Below are positions 1 through 9,103 of a DNA stretch of 64,000 bases, in pieces (the stretch's first letter is position 1; each line of letters begins with the position of its first letter). The notes beneath the pieces were generated by a model. That model was not told the origin of the DNA and made no database searches. It saw only the letters and a list, made by a program, of their open reading frames with translations. The stretch lies in the NCBI RefSeq assembly GCF_036503815.1, contig NZ_AP027764.1, positions 1,922,001 through 1,986,000 of the forward strand, given 5' to 3'. The translations under genes and the position numbers were made by a program. This DNA is from Escherichia coli. Lineage in GTDB: Bacteria; Pseudomonadota; Gammaproteobacteria; Enterobacterales; Enterobacteriaceae.

Positions 1-2
1 TG

Positions 3-1010
3 GCCATGAGCGGCTTTGGCCCGGTAACGCAGATTTATATTGGCGGCAAAAACAAACGGGTCATGCGCAACCTGACCATCGATAACCTCACCGTTAGCCA
101 TGCTAATTACGCCATCTTACGGCAGGGATTTCATAATCAGATTATTGGTGCCAACATCACCAACTGTAAGTTCAGCGACTTACAGGGCGACGCTATTGAA
201 TGGAACGTGGCGATTAACGACAGTGATATTTTGATATCCGACCATCTCATTGAGCGCATTAACTGTACCAACGGCAAAATCAACTGGGGCATCGGCATAG
301 GCCTTGCGGGGAGTACTTACGATAATAACTACCCGGAAGACCAGGCAGTGAAAAACTTTGTCGTGGCGAATATCACGGGATCGGATTGTCGGCAGTTGAT
401 CCATGTTGAAAATGGTAAACATTTTGTTATTCGTAATATCAAAGCCCGCAATATCACGCCGGATTTCAGTAAGAAAGCAGGTATTGATAACGCGACAGTC
501 GCTATTTACGGTTGTGACAATTTCGTGATTGATAATATTGAAATGATTAATAGCGCCGGGATGTTAATCGGTTATGGGGTAATTAAAGGCAAATATCTCT
601 CGATACCGCAAAATTTCCGAGTGAATAATATTCAACTGGATAATACTCATCTTGCTTATAAATTGCGCGGCATCCAAATCTCCGCCGGGAATGCCGTCTC
701 CTTTGTGGCACTGACTAACATTGAGATGAAGCGTGCCTCGCTGGAGCTTCACAATAAACCGCAACATCTTTTTATGCGTAATATCAAGGTGATGCAGGAA
801 TCCTCTGTTGGACCCGCATTGAGCATGAACTTCGACATGCGCAAAGACATTCGTGGCGTCTTTATGGCGAAAAAAGAAACACTGCTGTCTCTTGCAAATG
901 TACATGCGGTGAATGAAAGAGGGCAAAGCTCCGTCGATATCGACAGGATAAATCACCATATTGTTAATGTGGAAAAGATTAACTTTAGATTGCCGGAACG
1001 GAGGGAGTAG
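3..1010 (+). CDS. wcaM: WcaM, colanic acid biosynthesis protein (5' end cut by window)
   Basis: This is the last gene of the colanic acid (M-antigen capsule) operon. The reading frame is already open at the first bases of the window, and about 335 residues are visible of a protein usually near 464, so the N-terminal part lies to the left. The visible part has many short Ile/Asn/Val-rich strands of the kind seen in right-handed beta-helix (pectate-lyase-like) folds; no catalytic role is evident. Its place just upstream of galF is the standard E. coli order. The exact biochemical function of WcaM is not established. Identity is from recognition of the protein and synteny. Confidence 0.9.
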   Translation, partial: AMSGFGPVTQIYIGGKNKRVMRNLTIDNLTVSHANYAILRQGFHNQIIGANITNCKFSDLQGDAIEWNVAINDSDILISDHLIERINCTNGKINWGIGIGLAGSTYDNNYPEDQAVKNFVVANITGSDCRQLIHVENGKHFVIRNIKARNITPDFSKKAGIDNATVAIYGCDNFVIDNIEMINSAGMLIGYGVIKGKYLSIPQNFRVNNIQLDNTHLAYKLRGIQISAGNAVSFVALTNIEMKRASLELHNKPQHLFMRNIKVMQESSVGPALSMNFDMRKDIRGVFMAKKETLLSLANVHAVNERGQSSVDIDRINHHIVNVEKINFRLPERRE

Positions 1011-1184
1011 ATTTGCGACCATTCCTGGAAAAATGGAGCCATACTTAGGAACAATGCTACTGCAATCCACAACGAAGCGGCGTAACATCACAAGTAATTC
1101 AGTAATCAATTCAGGGTAATTGATGCTGGCGAAAAAAATCGAACAAGCTATAATTCAGCAACCATTTTACAGGTGGATGAAATA

Positions 1185-2078
1185 ATGACGAATTTAAAAG
1201 CAGTTATTCCTGTAGCGGGTCTTGGGATGCATATGTTGCCTGCCACTAAGGCGATTCCCAAAGAGATGCTACCGATCGTCGACAAGCCAATGATTCAGTA
1301 CATTGTTGACGAGATTGTGGCTGCAGGGATCAAAGAAATCCTCCTGGTGACTCATGCGTCCAAGAACGCGGTCGAAAACCACTTCGATACCTCTTATGAA
1401 TTAGAATCTCTCCTTGAACTGCGCGTGAAGCGTCAGCTGCTGGCGGAAGTACAGTCCATCTGTCCGCCGGGCGTGACCATTATGAACGTGCGTCAGGGCG
1501 AACCTTTAGGTTTGGGCCATTCCATTTTATGTGCACGACCCGCCATTGGTGACAATCCATTTGTCGTGGTACTGCCAGACGTTGTGATTGACGACGCCAG
1601 CGCCGACCCGCTGCGCTACAACCTTGCTGCCATGATTGCGCGCTTCAACGAAACGGGCCGCAGCCAGGTGCTGGCAAAACGTATGCCGGGTGACCTCTCT
1701 GAATACTCCGTCATTCAGACTAAAGAGCCGCTGGACCGTGAGGGTAAAGTCAGCCGCATTGTTGAATTTATCGAAAAACCGGATCAGCCGCAGACGCTGG
1801 ACTCAGACATCATGGCCGTGGGCCGTTATGTGCTTTCTGCTGATATTTGGCCGGAACTGGAACGCACTCAGCCTGGTGCATGGGGACGTATTCAGCTGAC
1901 TGATGCCATTGCTGAACAGGCGAAAAAACAGTCCGTTGATGCCATGCTGATGACAGGTGATAGCTACGACTGCGGTAAAAAAATGGGTTATATGCAGGCG
2001 TTCGTGAAGTATGGATTACGCAACCTGAAAGAAGGGGCGAAGTTCCGCAAAGGCATTGAGAAGTTGTTAAGCGAATAA
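1185..2078 (+). CDS. galF: GalF, UTP-glucose-1-phosphate uridylyltransferase-like protein
   Basis: GalF belongs to the UDP-glucose pyrophosphorylase family (GalU paralogue) and is thought to influence UDP-glucose supply for surface polysaccharides. The nucleotide-binding start reads VIPVAGLGMHMLPATKAIPK, where GalU has a richer glycine loop (GLGTRMLPATKAIPKEM); the altered loop is typical of GalF and fits its weak activity. I chose the ATG at 1185 (MTNLKA, 297 aa, the usual length) because AGGTGG lies 8 bases upstream; a GTG at 1173 would add four residues. It marks the left border of the O-antigen locus. Confidence 0.95.
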   Translation: MTNLKAVIPVAGLGMHMLPATKAIPKEMLPIVDKPMIQYIVDEIVAAGIKEILLVTHASKNAVENHFDTSYELESLLELRVKRQLLAEVQSICPPGVTIMNVRQGEPLGLGHSILCARPAIGDNPFVVVLPDVVIDDASADPLRYNLAAMIARFNETGRSQVLAKRMPGDLSEYSVIQTKEPLDREGKVSRIVEFIEKPDQPQTLDSDIMAVGRYVLSADIWPELERTQPGAWGRIQLTDAIAEQAKKQSVDAMLMTGDSYDCGKKMGYMQAFVKYGLRNLKEGAKFRKGIEKLLSE

Positions 2079-2118
2079 TGAAAATCTGACCGGATGTAAC
2101 GGTTGATAAGAAAATTAT

Positions 2119-2177
2119 AACGGCAGTGAAGATTCGTGGCGAAAGTAATTTGTCGCGAATATTCCTGCCGTTGTTTT
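2119..2177 (+). terminator. probable galF terminator stem-loop
   Basis: A long imperfect hairpin follows galF: outer arms AACGGCAG (2119-2126) and CTGCCGTT (2165-2172), inner arms ATTCG/CGAAT, then GTTTTAT. The T run is short, so termination strength is uncertain. It would separate galF from the O-antigen transcript. Confidence 0.45.
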
Positions 2178-2336
2178 ATATAAACAATCAGAATAACAAC
2201 GAGTTAGCAATAGGATTTTAGTCAAAGTTTTCCAGGATTTTCCTTGTTTCCAGAGCGGATTGGTAAGACAATTAGCGTTTGAATTTTTCGGGTTTAGCGC
2301 GAGTGGGTAACGCTCGTCACATCGTAGGCATGCATG

Positions 2337-2375
2337 CAGTGCTCTGGTAGCTGTAAAGCCAGGGGCGGTAGCGTG
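2337..2375 (+). promoter_or_regulatory. JUMPstart sequence with ops element (RfaH loading site)
   Basis: The 39 bases from CAGTGCTCTGGTAGCTG to GGCGGTAGCGTG match the JUMPstart element found upstream of enterobacterial O-antigen and capsule operons. The last 12 bases (2364-2375, GGCGGTAGCGTG) are the ops element, where RNA polymerase pauses and recruits the antiterminator RfaH. This allows transcription of the long AT-rich operon that follows. One base differs from the commonest form (GTAAAGCC in place of GTTAAGCC). Confidence 0.93.
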
Positions 2376-2434
2376 CTGAAATTATAAAGTCATTCTTATA
2401 GAACATCGCATTTCAATAATATAATTACACCTAA

Positions 2435-3691
2435 ATGAATAGGATACAACGTGTGCATAATTATTTAAGACTTAAAGATAAAATAAAAAACGTATTTTTA
2501 GGGTTGTATATATTGCAGTTATTTAATTATATCGCACCATTGGTAATTATCCCTATCCTGATAAAATATATTGGGTTGGGGGAATATGGGGAATTAGTCT
2601 ATATTACATCTATTTATCAAATAGTGGCTTTGATAATTGATTTTGGCTTTACTTACACAGGACCTGTGGTTGCTGCGAGACATAAATGTGAGATCCAAAA
2701 TTTACAGCGCTATTACTCAATAGTTGTTCTTTTAAAATCATTGCTTTTTATAATTGCATTAACATGTGTATTTTTATTGTGCAGATTAAATATAGTCCAC
2801 TTGTCATTTTTGGGGTTTTTGTCAATTTTTCTATGCTCTATTGGTAATATAGTATCGCCCAATTGGTTTTTGCAGGGGATTGGTGATTTTAAAAAACTTT
2901 CATACTCTCAAGTAATAGTGAGAATAACATTGTTTATCATGCTTCTAGTTTATGTCTGTAGTGGCGGAGATAATGTTTTTATCTTAAGTTTTTTACAAAA
3001 TGCAACATTACTCATATGCTGTATATACTTATGGCCAAATATTCATATTAGCCATATTGTTCATCTTAAACCTAATGAATGCATTGTGGAATTTAAGAAG
3101 GCAGGAAATGTTTTTATTGGCGTAATAGGTACGATTGGTTACAATGGTCTAATTCCTGTGTTAATTGGAAACCTTTGCGGTAATACGAGTCTTGGTGTTT
3201 TTTCAATCGTTCAAAAAATGACAACAGCATGTCAAAGTCTAATTAATCCAATATCACAGTATATGTTATCACAAGTTTCAGAAATTAAACCTCAAGATGA
3301 ACTGTTTTATTATAGAATTAAAAAAAGTTTTTTTGTGCATTTAACAATTAGCATAATTGCATGTTTATGTTATATGGGATTAGGGCAATATGTGGCGACT
3401 TTTATAGGTAAAGTTGACGTTTCATTTGTTATTATTTTATATGCGTCAGTAATTACAATTTTTTCATCTTTAAATAATGTCCTTGGTATACAGTTTCTTA
3501 TACCGACAGATAATGTAAAAATACTGCGAAGTATAAATGTTATAGCGGGAATTATTGTTGTTAGTTTGTCTTGGCTGTTAATATCACGCTTTGACATTCT
3601 GGGGGGGGTTTTATTAAACCTAATTGGTGAGTTTCTTGTATTCAGTATGCTAGCTTTTATTGCCCATCGTAAGTGGAGAGCGAGAGTATAA
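2435..3691 (+). CDS. wzx: Wzx, O-antigen flippase
   Basis: A 418-residue, very hydrophobic protein with about 12 predicted membrane segments, of the MATE/MOP polysaccharide-transporter type. Wzx flips the undecaprenyl-pyrophosphate-linked O unit across the inner membrane. Family identity rests on length, topology, the N-terminal pattern (amphipathic start, then a long hydrophobic segment ending in PILIKYIG) and position as first gene after JUMPstart, immediately before wzy. The gene is strongly AT-rich, as usual for imported O-antigen DNA. The stop overlaps the next start (TAATG at 3689-3693). A run of eight G at 3601-3608 lies near the 3' end (about codon 390). Confidence 0.88.
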   Translation: MNRIQRVHNYLRLKDKIKNVFLGLYILQLFNYIAPLVIIPILIKYIGLGEYGELVYITSIYQIVALIIDFGFTYTGPVVAARHKCEIQNLQRYYSIVVLLKSLLFIIALTCVFLLCRLNIVHLSFLGFLSIFLCSIGNIVSPNWFLQGIGDFKKLSYSQVIVRITLFIMLLVYVCSGGDNVFILSFLQNATLLICCIYLWPNIHISHIVHLKPNECIVEFKKAGNVFIGVIGTIGYNGLIPVLIGNLCGNTSLGVFSIVQKMTTACQSLINPISQYMLSQVSEIKPQDELFYYRIKKSFFVHLTISIIACLCYMGLGQYVATFIGKVDVSFVIILYASVITIFSSLNNVLGIQFLIPTDNVKILRSINVIAGIIVVSLSWLLISRFDILGGVLLNLIGEFLVFSMLAFIAHRKWRARV

Positions 3692-5034
3692 TGAAAGTGA
3701 AGGCGGTTCCTGCTATTACATTCTATTTAAGTTTAATGCTGACAATTTTAGTGTTACTGTTTGGTAATGAACCAAATAAATCACAATATATTCTTGTTAT
3801 AGCAACGATAACAGTTTTTTATATCGCGTATATCACTAATAAAATAACTTCTCCGGCCAGCCTTCTCGTTATATCATCTTTTGTGTTTTTAGGTTGTCGA
3901 CCTTTATTATCTTTGTTTGCAAACTATGATTACAGGATTGCCGATTGGTTTATTGAAGGATATATGGATGACGATGTGATTTTGGCTAACTATGCTATAA
4001 CATTAATGTATTATGGTTATACATTGGGACTAATTCTATGCAGAAATACTGAAAAAATTTATCCGCATGGTCCATATCCAGAGAAACAATTGCTAAAAAT
4101 AAAGTTTCTTTTGACTTTATTTTTTCTGGGTTCGATAGGTATGGTTGTGAAAGGGATATTCTTTTTTAACTTTATAGAATCTAATAGTTATGTTGATATA
4201 TATCAATCAAATATAACAACGCCAATAGGTTATGATTTTCTGTCTTATTTGTTTTATTGTTCTTTTTTCCTTATATGTGCGTTTCATATACAGTTCAGAA
4301 CAAATAAAAAATTTCTTTTTATTGCGATATGCATTGCTGCATTTAGCACCTTGAAGGGTAGTCGTAGTGAAGCTATAACGTTTCTTTTAACGGTTACATG
4401 TATATATTTTAATGAAGTAAAGACAAGAAACTTACGTTTGCTGATTACAATGATTTTTGTTTTTAGCGTCATTTTTGTGATTAGTGAATTTATCTCAATG
4501 TGGCGCACTGGAGGGAGTTTTATTCAATTAATGCAGGGTAATAATCCTGTTATAAACTTTGTATACGGCATGGGAGTATCATATCTTTCCATTTATCAAT
4601 CAGTAAAACTACAACTATTGTCAGGGGGGTATAATGTTACCTATCTATTCAGCCAGTTAATAATAACTTGCTCGTCAATATTTAATGTTAAATTGAGCTT
4701 GCCGGAAATAAGCTATAGCCATTTGGCCTCATACACAGCAAACCCAGAATTATATAATCTTGGGTTCGGACTTGGGGGAAGTTATTTAGCAGAATCGTTT
4801 TTAGCATTTGGTCTTATTGGGTGTTTCATAATACCCTTTTTTCTTTTACTTAATTTAAATGTATTGGAAAAATACACAAAAAACAAACCAATCATATATT
4901 TTGTTTATTATAGTGTGTTGCCACCTATATTATTCACACCTAGAGAGACTTTGTTCTATTTCTTCCCCTATCTTGTCAAAAGTATATTTGTTGCTTGTTT
5001 AGTAACATTATACATCCAGTATAAAAAGGATTGA
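3691..5034 (+). CDS. wzy: Wzy, O-antigen polymerase
   Basis: A 447-residue protein with about ten to twelve hydrophobic segments and a larger hydrophilic loop in the C-terminal half (about residues 310-370), the usual Wzy layout. Wzy polymerises O units on the periplasmic face of the inner membrane. Wzy proteins share little sequence, so the call depends on topology and on pairing with wzx. I chose the ATG at 3691, which overlaps the wzx stop and has GGAGAG upstream; an in-frame start at 3673 lies inside wzx. It is AT-rich like its neighbours. Confidence 0.85.
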   Translation: MKVKAVPAITFYLSLMLTILVLLFGNEPNKSQYILVIATITVFYIAYITNKITSPASLLVISSFVFLGCRPLLSLFANYDYRIADWFIEGYMDDDVILANYAITLMYYGYTLGLILCRNTEKIYPHGPYPEKQLLKIKFLLTLFFLGSIGMVVKGIFFFNFIESNSYVDIYQSNITTPIGYDFLSYLFYCSFFLICAFHIQFRTNKKFLFIAICIAAFSTLKGSRSEAITFLLTVTCIYFNEVKTRNLRLLITMIFVFSVIFVISEFISMWRTGGSFIQLMQGNNPVINFVYGMGVSYLSIYQSVKLQLLSGGYNVTYLFSQLIITCSSIFNVKLSLPEISYSHLASYTANPELYNLGFGLGGSYLAESFLAFGLIGCFIIPFFLLLNLNVLEKYTKNKPIIYFVYYSVLPPILFTPRETLFYFFPYLVKSIFVACLVTLYIQYKKD

Positions 5035-5038
5035 CGAA

Positions 5039-5899
5039 ATGTCAGAAAAAAATGTCAGCATAATAATCCCAAGTTATAACAGGGCTCATATTCTTAAGGA
5101 GGTCATACCAAGTTATTTTCAGGATGAGACTTTAGAGGTAATAGTTATCAATGATGGATCAACAGATAATACAAATAGTGTATTAGCTGAACTGAAGGAA
5201 AAATATTCTCAATTAGTTATTTTAGAAAATGATACGAACAAAAAACAGATGTATTCTAAAAACCGAGGGATTGAAATAGCCAAAGGGAAATATATTTTTT
5301 TTGGTGATGATGACTCTTACCTCTTACCCGGTGTTATATCTCGGTTATTGGCTACAAAATATGAGACAGGCGCTGATGTAATCGGCGCAAGAATACTCTA
5401 TATGAATAATAACGAGAAAACAATTGAAGATTGCATCAATCGACATAAAACAGAGGGGCGTTTTGTTAGTGATCTAAATAGATTGGATTTTAGTTATACA
5501 TGTGATTTGGACCATCCGATTGAATGTTTTTATGCACAGTCTATTATTCTAGCTGAAAGGGAACTAATATCGAATTATCGATTTGATATATCTTATACGG
5601 GAAACTGCTATCGTGAGGAAACTGATTTCATGTTATCTCTTTTTATAAAAAATAAAAAATTTATATATGATTCAAAGGCTCTGTTAATAAATTTACCTCC
5701 ACGAAAAGCGACGGGAGGGGCAAGAACAGCTAATCGATTAAAATATCATTATGAAAGTTGCATAAATAATTATAGATTTTTAAAAAAATATAATGATAAT
5801 TTGAATCTTCTTTCAGGACAAAAACATGCTATATTTTATCGACAGTGTCAATTCGTTCTGCTAAAAATTAAGTCGTTTATCGGGAAGTTTTTAAAATGA
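5039..5899 (+). CDS. Glycosyltransferase family 2 (O-antigen)
   Basis: A 286-residue GT-A fold glycosyltransferase. The N-terminus VSIIIPSYNRAHILKEV and the VINDGSTDNT motif (about residues 35-45) bind the nucleotide sugar. An acidic cluster at residues 90-92 (GDDDS) is the expected metal-binding DXD-type site. There is no membrane segment, so it should act on the lipid-linked O unit at the cytoplasmic face. The donor sugar cannot be read from sequence; GDP-mannose is plausible because manC and manB are in the cluster. It starts 4 bp after wzy and overlaps the next gene by 4 bp. Confidence 0.85.
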   Translation: MSEKNVSIIIPSYNRAHILKEVIPSYFQDETLEVIVINDGSTDNTNSVLAELKEKYSQLVILENDTNKKQMYSKNRGIEIAKGKYIFFGDDDSYLLPGVISRLLATKYETGADVIGARILYMNNNEKTIEDCINRHKTEGRFVSDLNRLDFSYTCDLDHPIECFYAQSIILAERELISNYRFDISYTGNCYREETDFMLSLFIKNKKFIYDSKALLINLPPRKATGGARTANRLKYHYESCINNYRFLKKYNDNLNLLSGQKHAIFYRQCQFVLLKIKSFIGKFLK

Positions 5900-6927
5900 T
5901 TGTATATATTGCCGCGTATAATGGTTCAGGAGGGCAAGGTGGGGTGGAAAGGGTTGTTGCCCAACAATGTAACATTCTTAAAAATTTGGGGGTTAAAGTC
6001 ATTATACTTGATAAATCATACTTCAAAATTTCTAACAAAATTCGTAACAAAAAAATACAAGTAGCACTTTATCCAATATTAGTTTCTCTTTATTTAACCT
6101 TACAAAAATTACGTGGCGTGACGTTTAAAGTTATTGCGCATGGCTATTGTTCTCCTTTTTATAGGAATGACATCTTAATAGCTCATGGCAATATGAAATG
6201 TTATTTTCAAACAGTCATGAAAAAAAAACCTAATCGATTGTCCGGCAGTGGTCTTTTATCTATCTATGAGCGTTTGGCTGGATCATTCTCAAAAAATATC
6301 TGGGCTGTTTCAAATAAGGTTAAAAGTGAATGGAATGAGCTTTACAATATTAATTCACATAAAATTAAAGTTGTTCGAAATTTTATAAATCTTGAACAAT
6401 TTGATTGCACTGATGTTAATGAAGCACAATATATGACATTTGTCGGGCGATTGGAAAAAGGAAAAGGAATAGATGATCTGTATTACATATGTAAAAATCT
6501 GCCAGATACTTCCTTCCATTTAGTTTCAAGTATTCCCGCCCCACAAAATTTTGCTTCGCTAAATAATGTTCTGACCAGCATTGCTGTCCCCTATGCGAAA
6601 ATGCCAGAAATATTTAAGAAATCCAGAGTACTTATTTTACCGTCCTATTATGAAGGATATGAGCTGGTTACTATTGAGGCGCTATGCTGTGGTTGCCCTG
6701 TGATAGGCTATAACGTTGGTGCAATTAGAGAGTTGTATGCTGAAAGTTTTCCTGGCGTGTTTATTGCTAATAATAAAGAAGATTTAGCACAAGTAGCCTA
6801 CGAACTAATTAGTCTTGATAATGAAAAATATTATCATTTGAGACAAACTATTTATAGCAAGCGTGAGCTTTTTTCTGAAGAGAGATATGCGGAAATTTTA
6901 ACGGCGGCATTTAATGAAAAAAAATAA
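5896..6927 (+). CDS. Glycosyltransferase family 4 (O-antigen)
   Basis: A 343-residue GT-B fold transferase. The start shows the glycine-rich GGQGGVERVV acceptor-side loop common in GT4 enzymes. The C-terminal half has FVGRLEKGKGIDDL and then SYYEGYELVTIEALCCGCPV (about residues 250-270), with the E-x7-E type motif that contacts the donor nucleotide. It presumably adds one sugar to the undecaprenyl-linked O unit. It overlaps the preceding gene by 4 bp (ATGA) and the next by 14 bp, so translation is likely coupled. Specificity is unknown. Confidence 0.85.
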   Translation: MIVYIAAYNGSGGQGGVERVVAQQCNILKNLGVKVIILDKSYFKISNKIRNKKIQVALYPILVSLYLTLQKLRGVTFKVIAHGYCSPFYRNDILIAHGNMKCYFQTVMKKKPNRLSGSGLLSIYERLAGSFSKNIWAVSNKVKSEWNELYNINSHKIKVVRNFINLEQFDCTDVNEAQYMTFVGRLEKGKGIDDLYYICKNLPDTSFHLVSSIPAPQNFASLNNVLTSIAVPYAKMPEIFKKSRVLILPSYYEGYELVTIEALCCGCPVIGYNVGAIRELYAESFPGVFIANNKEDLAQVAYELISLDNEKYYHLRQTIYSKRELFSEERYAEILTAAFNEKK

Positions 6928-8059
6928 GAAACTATGTCTCATTTCAATTAACTCATATAATGAACTTACCGGAGGAGGAGTATATTTACGTACGCTTGTT
7001 AGTTTTCTACAAAAACAGAATGTTAATTTAACACTTATTGATAAAAAAGCTTCAGGTAAACTATTCGAAGACAATACTTTTCAACATATATCATTTATTA
7101 AAGGTAAACGTCAGGATATAATATCCAGGCTTTTTTTTATACCATCATTTTATGTCCCTTATATTTTCTCAATAATTAAAATTTTACGGAAGCAAGATAT
7201 TCTAGCTTTTCACAACTCTCGACTTGGATTGTTATGTCTGCTTTTTAGAATACTCATGCCCCACAAAAAGATCATATTGTTTACGGATAACTTCGAATAT
7301 GATTTAATAAGGCAAAAAGATAAAAACATAACTACTTTTGTTGAAAAAATAATTGTTTATCTCAATGAATTTATCGGGCTTAAGAATTCAGATTTAGTTA
7401 GCTATATTACCCGGCAAGATAAAAATGCAATGGATAAATTTTATGGGTTAAAAAAAAGCAGAAATTTAATTCTCCCTGTGATATTTAGTAGAGAAAAGCC
7501 AACTGATGTATTATCAGCTAACTTTATTAATGAGTATAATCGATTGAATAATGATAATAGGAAAAAAGTAGTATTTACTGCATCTTTTGATTTTTTTCCA
7601 AATATAGATGCTGCCAACTATGTTTTAAATGCAGCAAAGTCGAATAATGATTATTGCTATATTTTGGCAGGTAGGAAAAGTACTACTTTGAATCTTCCTG
7701 ATTTGGATAATTTATTTTTTTTCGATAATCTATCTAATAGTGAAATGTCATATTTATTATCTGCTTGTGATATTTTTTATTCTCCTATAGTTTTAGGAAG
7801 TGGAATGAAAACAAAAATTGCAGAAGCGCTATCATATGGATTATATATTTATGCGACAGAGCATTCCTTAATCGGCTATGATGAAATTATAAACAATAAG
7901 GAGTGTGTTAAAAAAATCTCACATTTGGATGAGGAATTTCCTAAAGATTTCAAGGTGAAAAGTATCAATAAACAGCTAATAATGTCTTATCAGCAAAAAT
8001 ATTATTCACATTATCGGTTTAATGGCCATGAACTTGATATGATAAATATTGACGATTAG
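6914..8059 (+). CDS. Glycosyltransferase, GT4-like (O-antigen)
   Basis: A 381-residue protein with a GT-B layout. The N-terminal domain begins with a glycine motif (LTGGGVYLRTL) and the C-terminal domain has GSGMKTKIAEALSYGLYI (about residues 295-315), which corresponds to the GT4 donor-binding region, although the second Glu of the usual motif is not obvious. Very AT-rich. It overlaps the upstream transferase by 14 bp and lies 16 bp before the epimerase. The linkage it forms cannot be told from sequence. Confidence 0.75.
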   Translation: MKKNKKLCLISINSYNELTGGGVYLRTLVSFLQKQNVNLTLIDKKASGKLFEDNTFQHISFIKGKRQDIISRLFFIPSFYVPYIFSIIKILRKQDILAFHNSRLGLLCLLFRILMPHKKIILFTDNFEYDLIRQKDKNITTFVEKIIVYLNEFIGLKNSDLVSYITRQDKNAMDKFYGLKKSRNLILPVIFSREKPTDVLSANFINEYNRLNNDNRKKVVFTASFDFFPNIDAANYVLNAAKSNNDYCYILAGRKSTTLNLPDLDNLFFFDNLSNSEMSYLLSACDIFYSPIVLGSGMKTKIAEALSYGLYIYATEHSLIGYDEIINNKECVKKISHLDEEFPKDFKVKSINKQLIMSYQQKYYSHYRFNGHELDMINIDD

Positions 8060-8075
8060 TTAGTGGAGATATAAT

Positions 8076-9083
8076 ATGAACATATTAGTAACTGGTGGTG
8101 CTGGATATATCGGATCTCATACGGCTATTGAATTACTGAATGCAGGTCATGAGATTATCGTTCTGGACAATTTCAGTAATGCTTCATACAAGTGTATCGA
8201 AAAAATAAAAGAAATTACTCGACGTGATTTTATAACAATTACTGGAGATGCTGGGTGTAGGAAGACACTCTCCGCTATTTTCGAGAAACACGCCATAGAT
8301 ATAGTTATTCATTTTGCTGGCTTTAAATCTGTTTCAGAGTCTAAAAGTGAACCCTTAAAGTATTACCAAAATAATGTTGGAGTGACCATTACTTTATTAC
8401 AGGTAATGGAAGAGTACAAAATTAAAAAATTTATCTTTAGTTCATCTGCGACAGTCTATGGTGAACCAGAGATAATTCCAATTCCAGAAACAGCTAAAAT
8501 TGGAGGAACTACGAATCCATATGGCACATCGAAATATTTTGTTGAAAAAATTCTAGAGGATGTTAGTTCCACGGGAAAACTGGATATAATTTGCTTGAGA
8601 TATTTTAATCCTGTCGGTGCTCATTCTAGTGGTAAAATAGGTGAGGCTCCATCTGGTATCCCTAATAATCTTGTCCCTTATTTATTGGATGTTGCAAGTG
8701 GTAAACGTGATAAATTATTTATTTATGGCAATGATTACCCTACTAATGATGGAACAGGTGTAAGGGATTTTATTCATGTTGTTGACTTAGCGAAAGGTCA
8801 TTTGGCTGCAATGAATTATTTAAGTATCAATTCGGGATATAATATCTTTAATCTTGGTACAGGAAAAGGTTATTCAGTGCTTGAATTAATCACTTCATTT
8901 GAAAAATTAACAAACATTAAGGTCAATAAATCTTTTATAGAGAGAAGGGCAGGGGATGTTGCGTCTTGTTGGGCTGATGCAGATAAAGCTAATTCTTTAT
9001 TGGACTGGAAAGCCGAAGAAACTCTAGAACAGATGTTATTGGACTCGTGGCGTTGGAAAAAAAATTATCCAGACGGATTCTGA
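8076..9083 (+). CDS. UDP-sugar 4-epimerase, GalE family (galE or gne)
   Basis: A 335-residue short-chain dehydrogenase-type epimerase that interconverts UDP-Glc/UDP-Gal and/or UDP-GlcNAc/UDP-GalNAc. Seen directly: the NAD-binding GGAGYIGSH near the start, the SSSATVYGE segment with catalytic Ser124, and Y149-x3-K153, numbered as in E. coli GalE. The position equal to Tyr299 of E. coli GalE is Cys298 here (VASCWADA). In this family a small residue at that gate is known to admit N-acetylated substrates, so a Gne-type activity is likely. Its presence in the cluster suggests Gal or GalNAc in the O unit. The chromosomal housekeeping galE is elsewhere. Confidence 0.85.
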   Translation: MNILVTGGAGYIGSHTAIELLNAGHEIIVLDNFSNASYKCIEKIKEITRRDFITITGDAGCRKTLSAIFEKHAIDIVIHFAGFKSVSESKSEPLKYYQNNVGVTITLLQVMEEYKIKKFIFSSSATVYGEPEIIPIPETAKIGGTTNPYGTSKYFVEKILEDVSSTGKLDIICLRYFNPVGAHSSGKIGEAPSGIPNNLVPYLLDVASGKRDKLFIYGNDYPTNDGTGVRDFIHVVDLAKGHLAAMNYLSINSGYNIFNLGTGKGYSVLELITSFEKLTNIKVNKSFIERRAGDVASCWADADKANSLLDWKAEETLEQMLLDSWRWKKNYPDGF

Positions 9084-9103
9084 ATAAAAAAGGTTTCAGT
9101 TTT

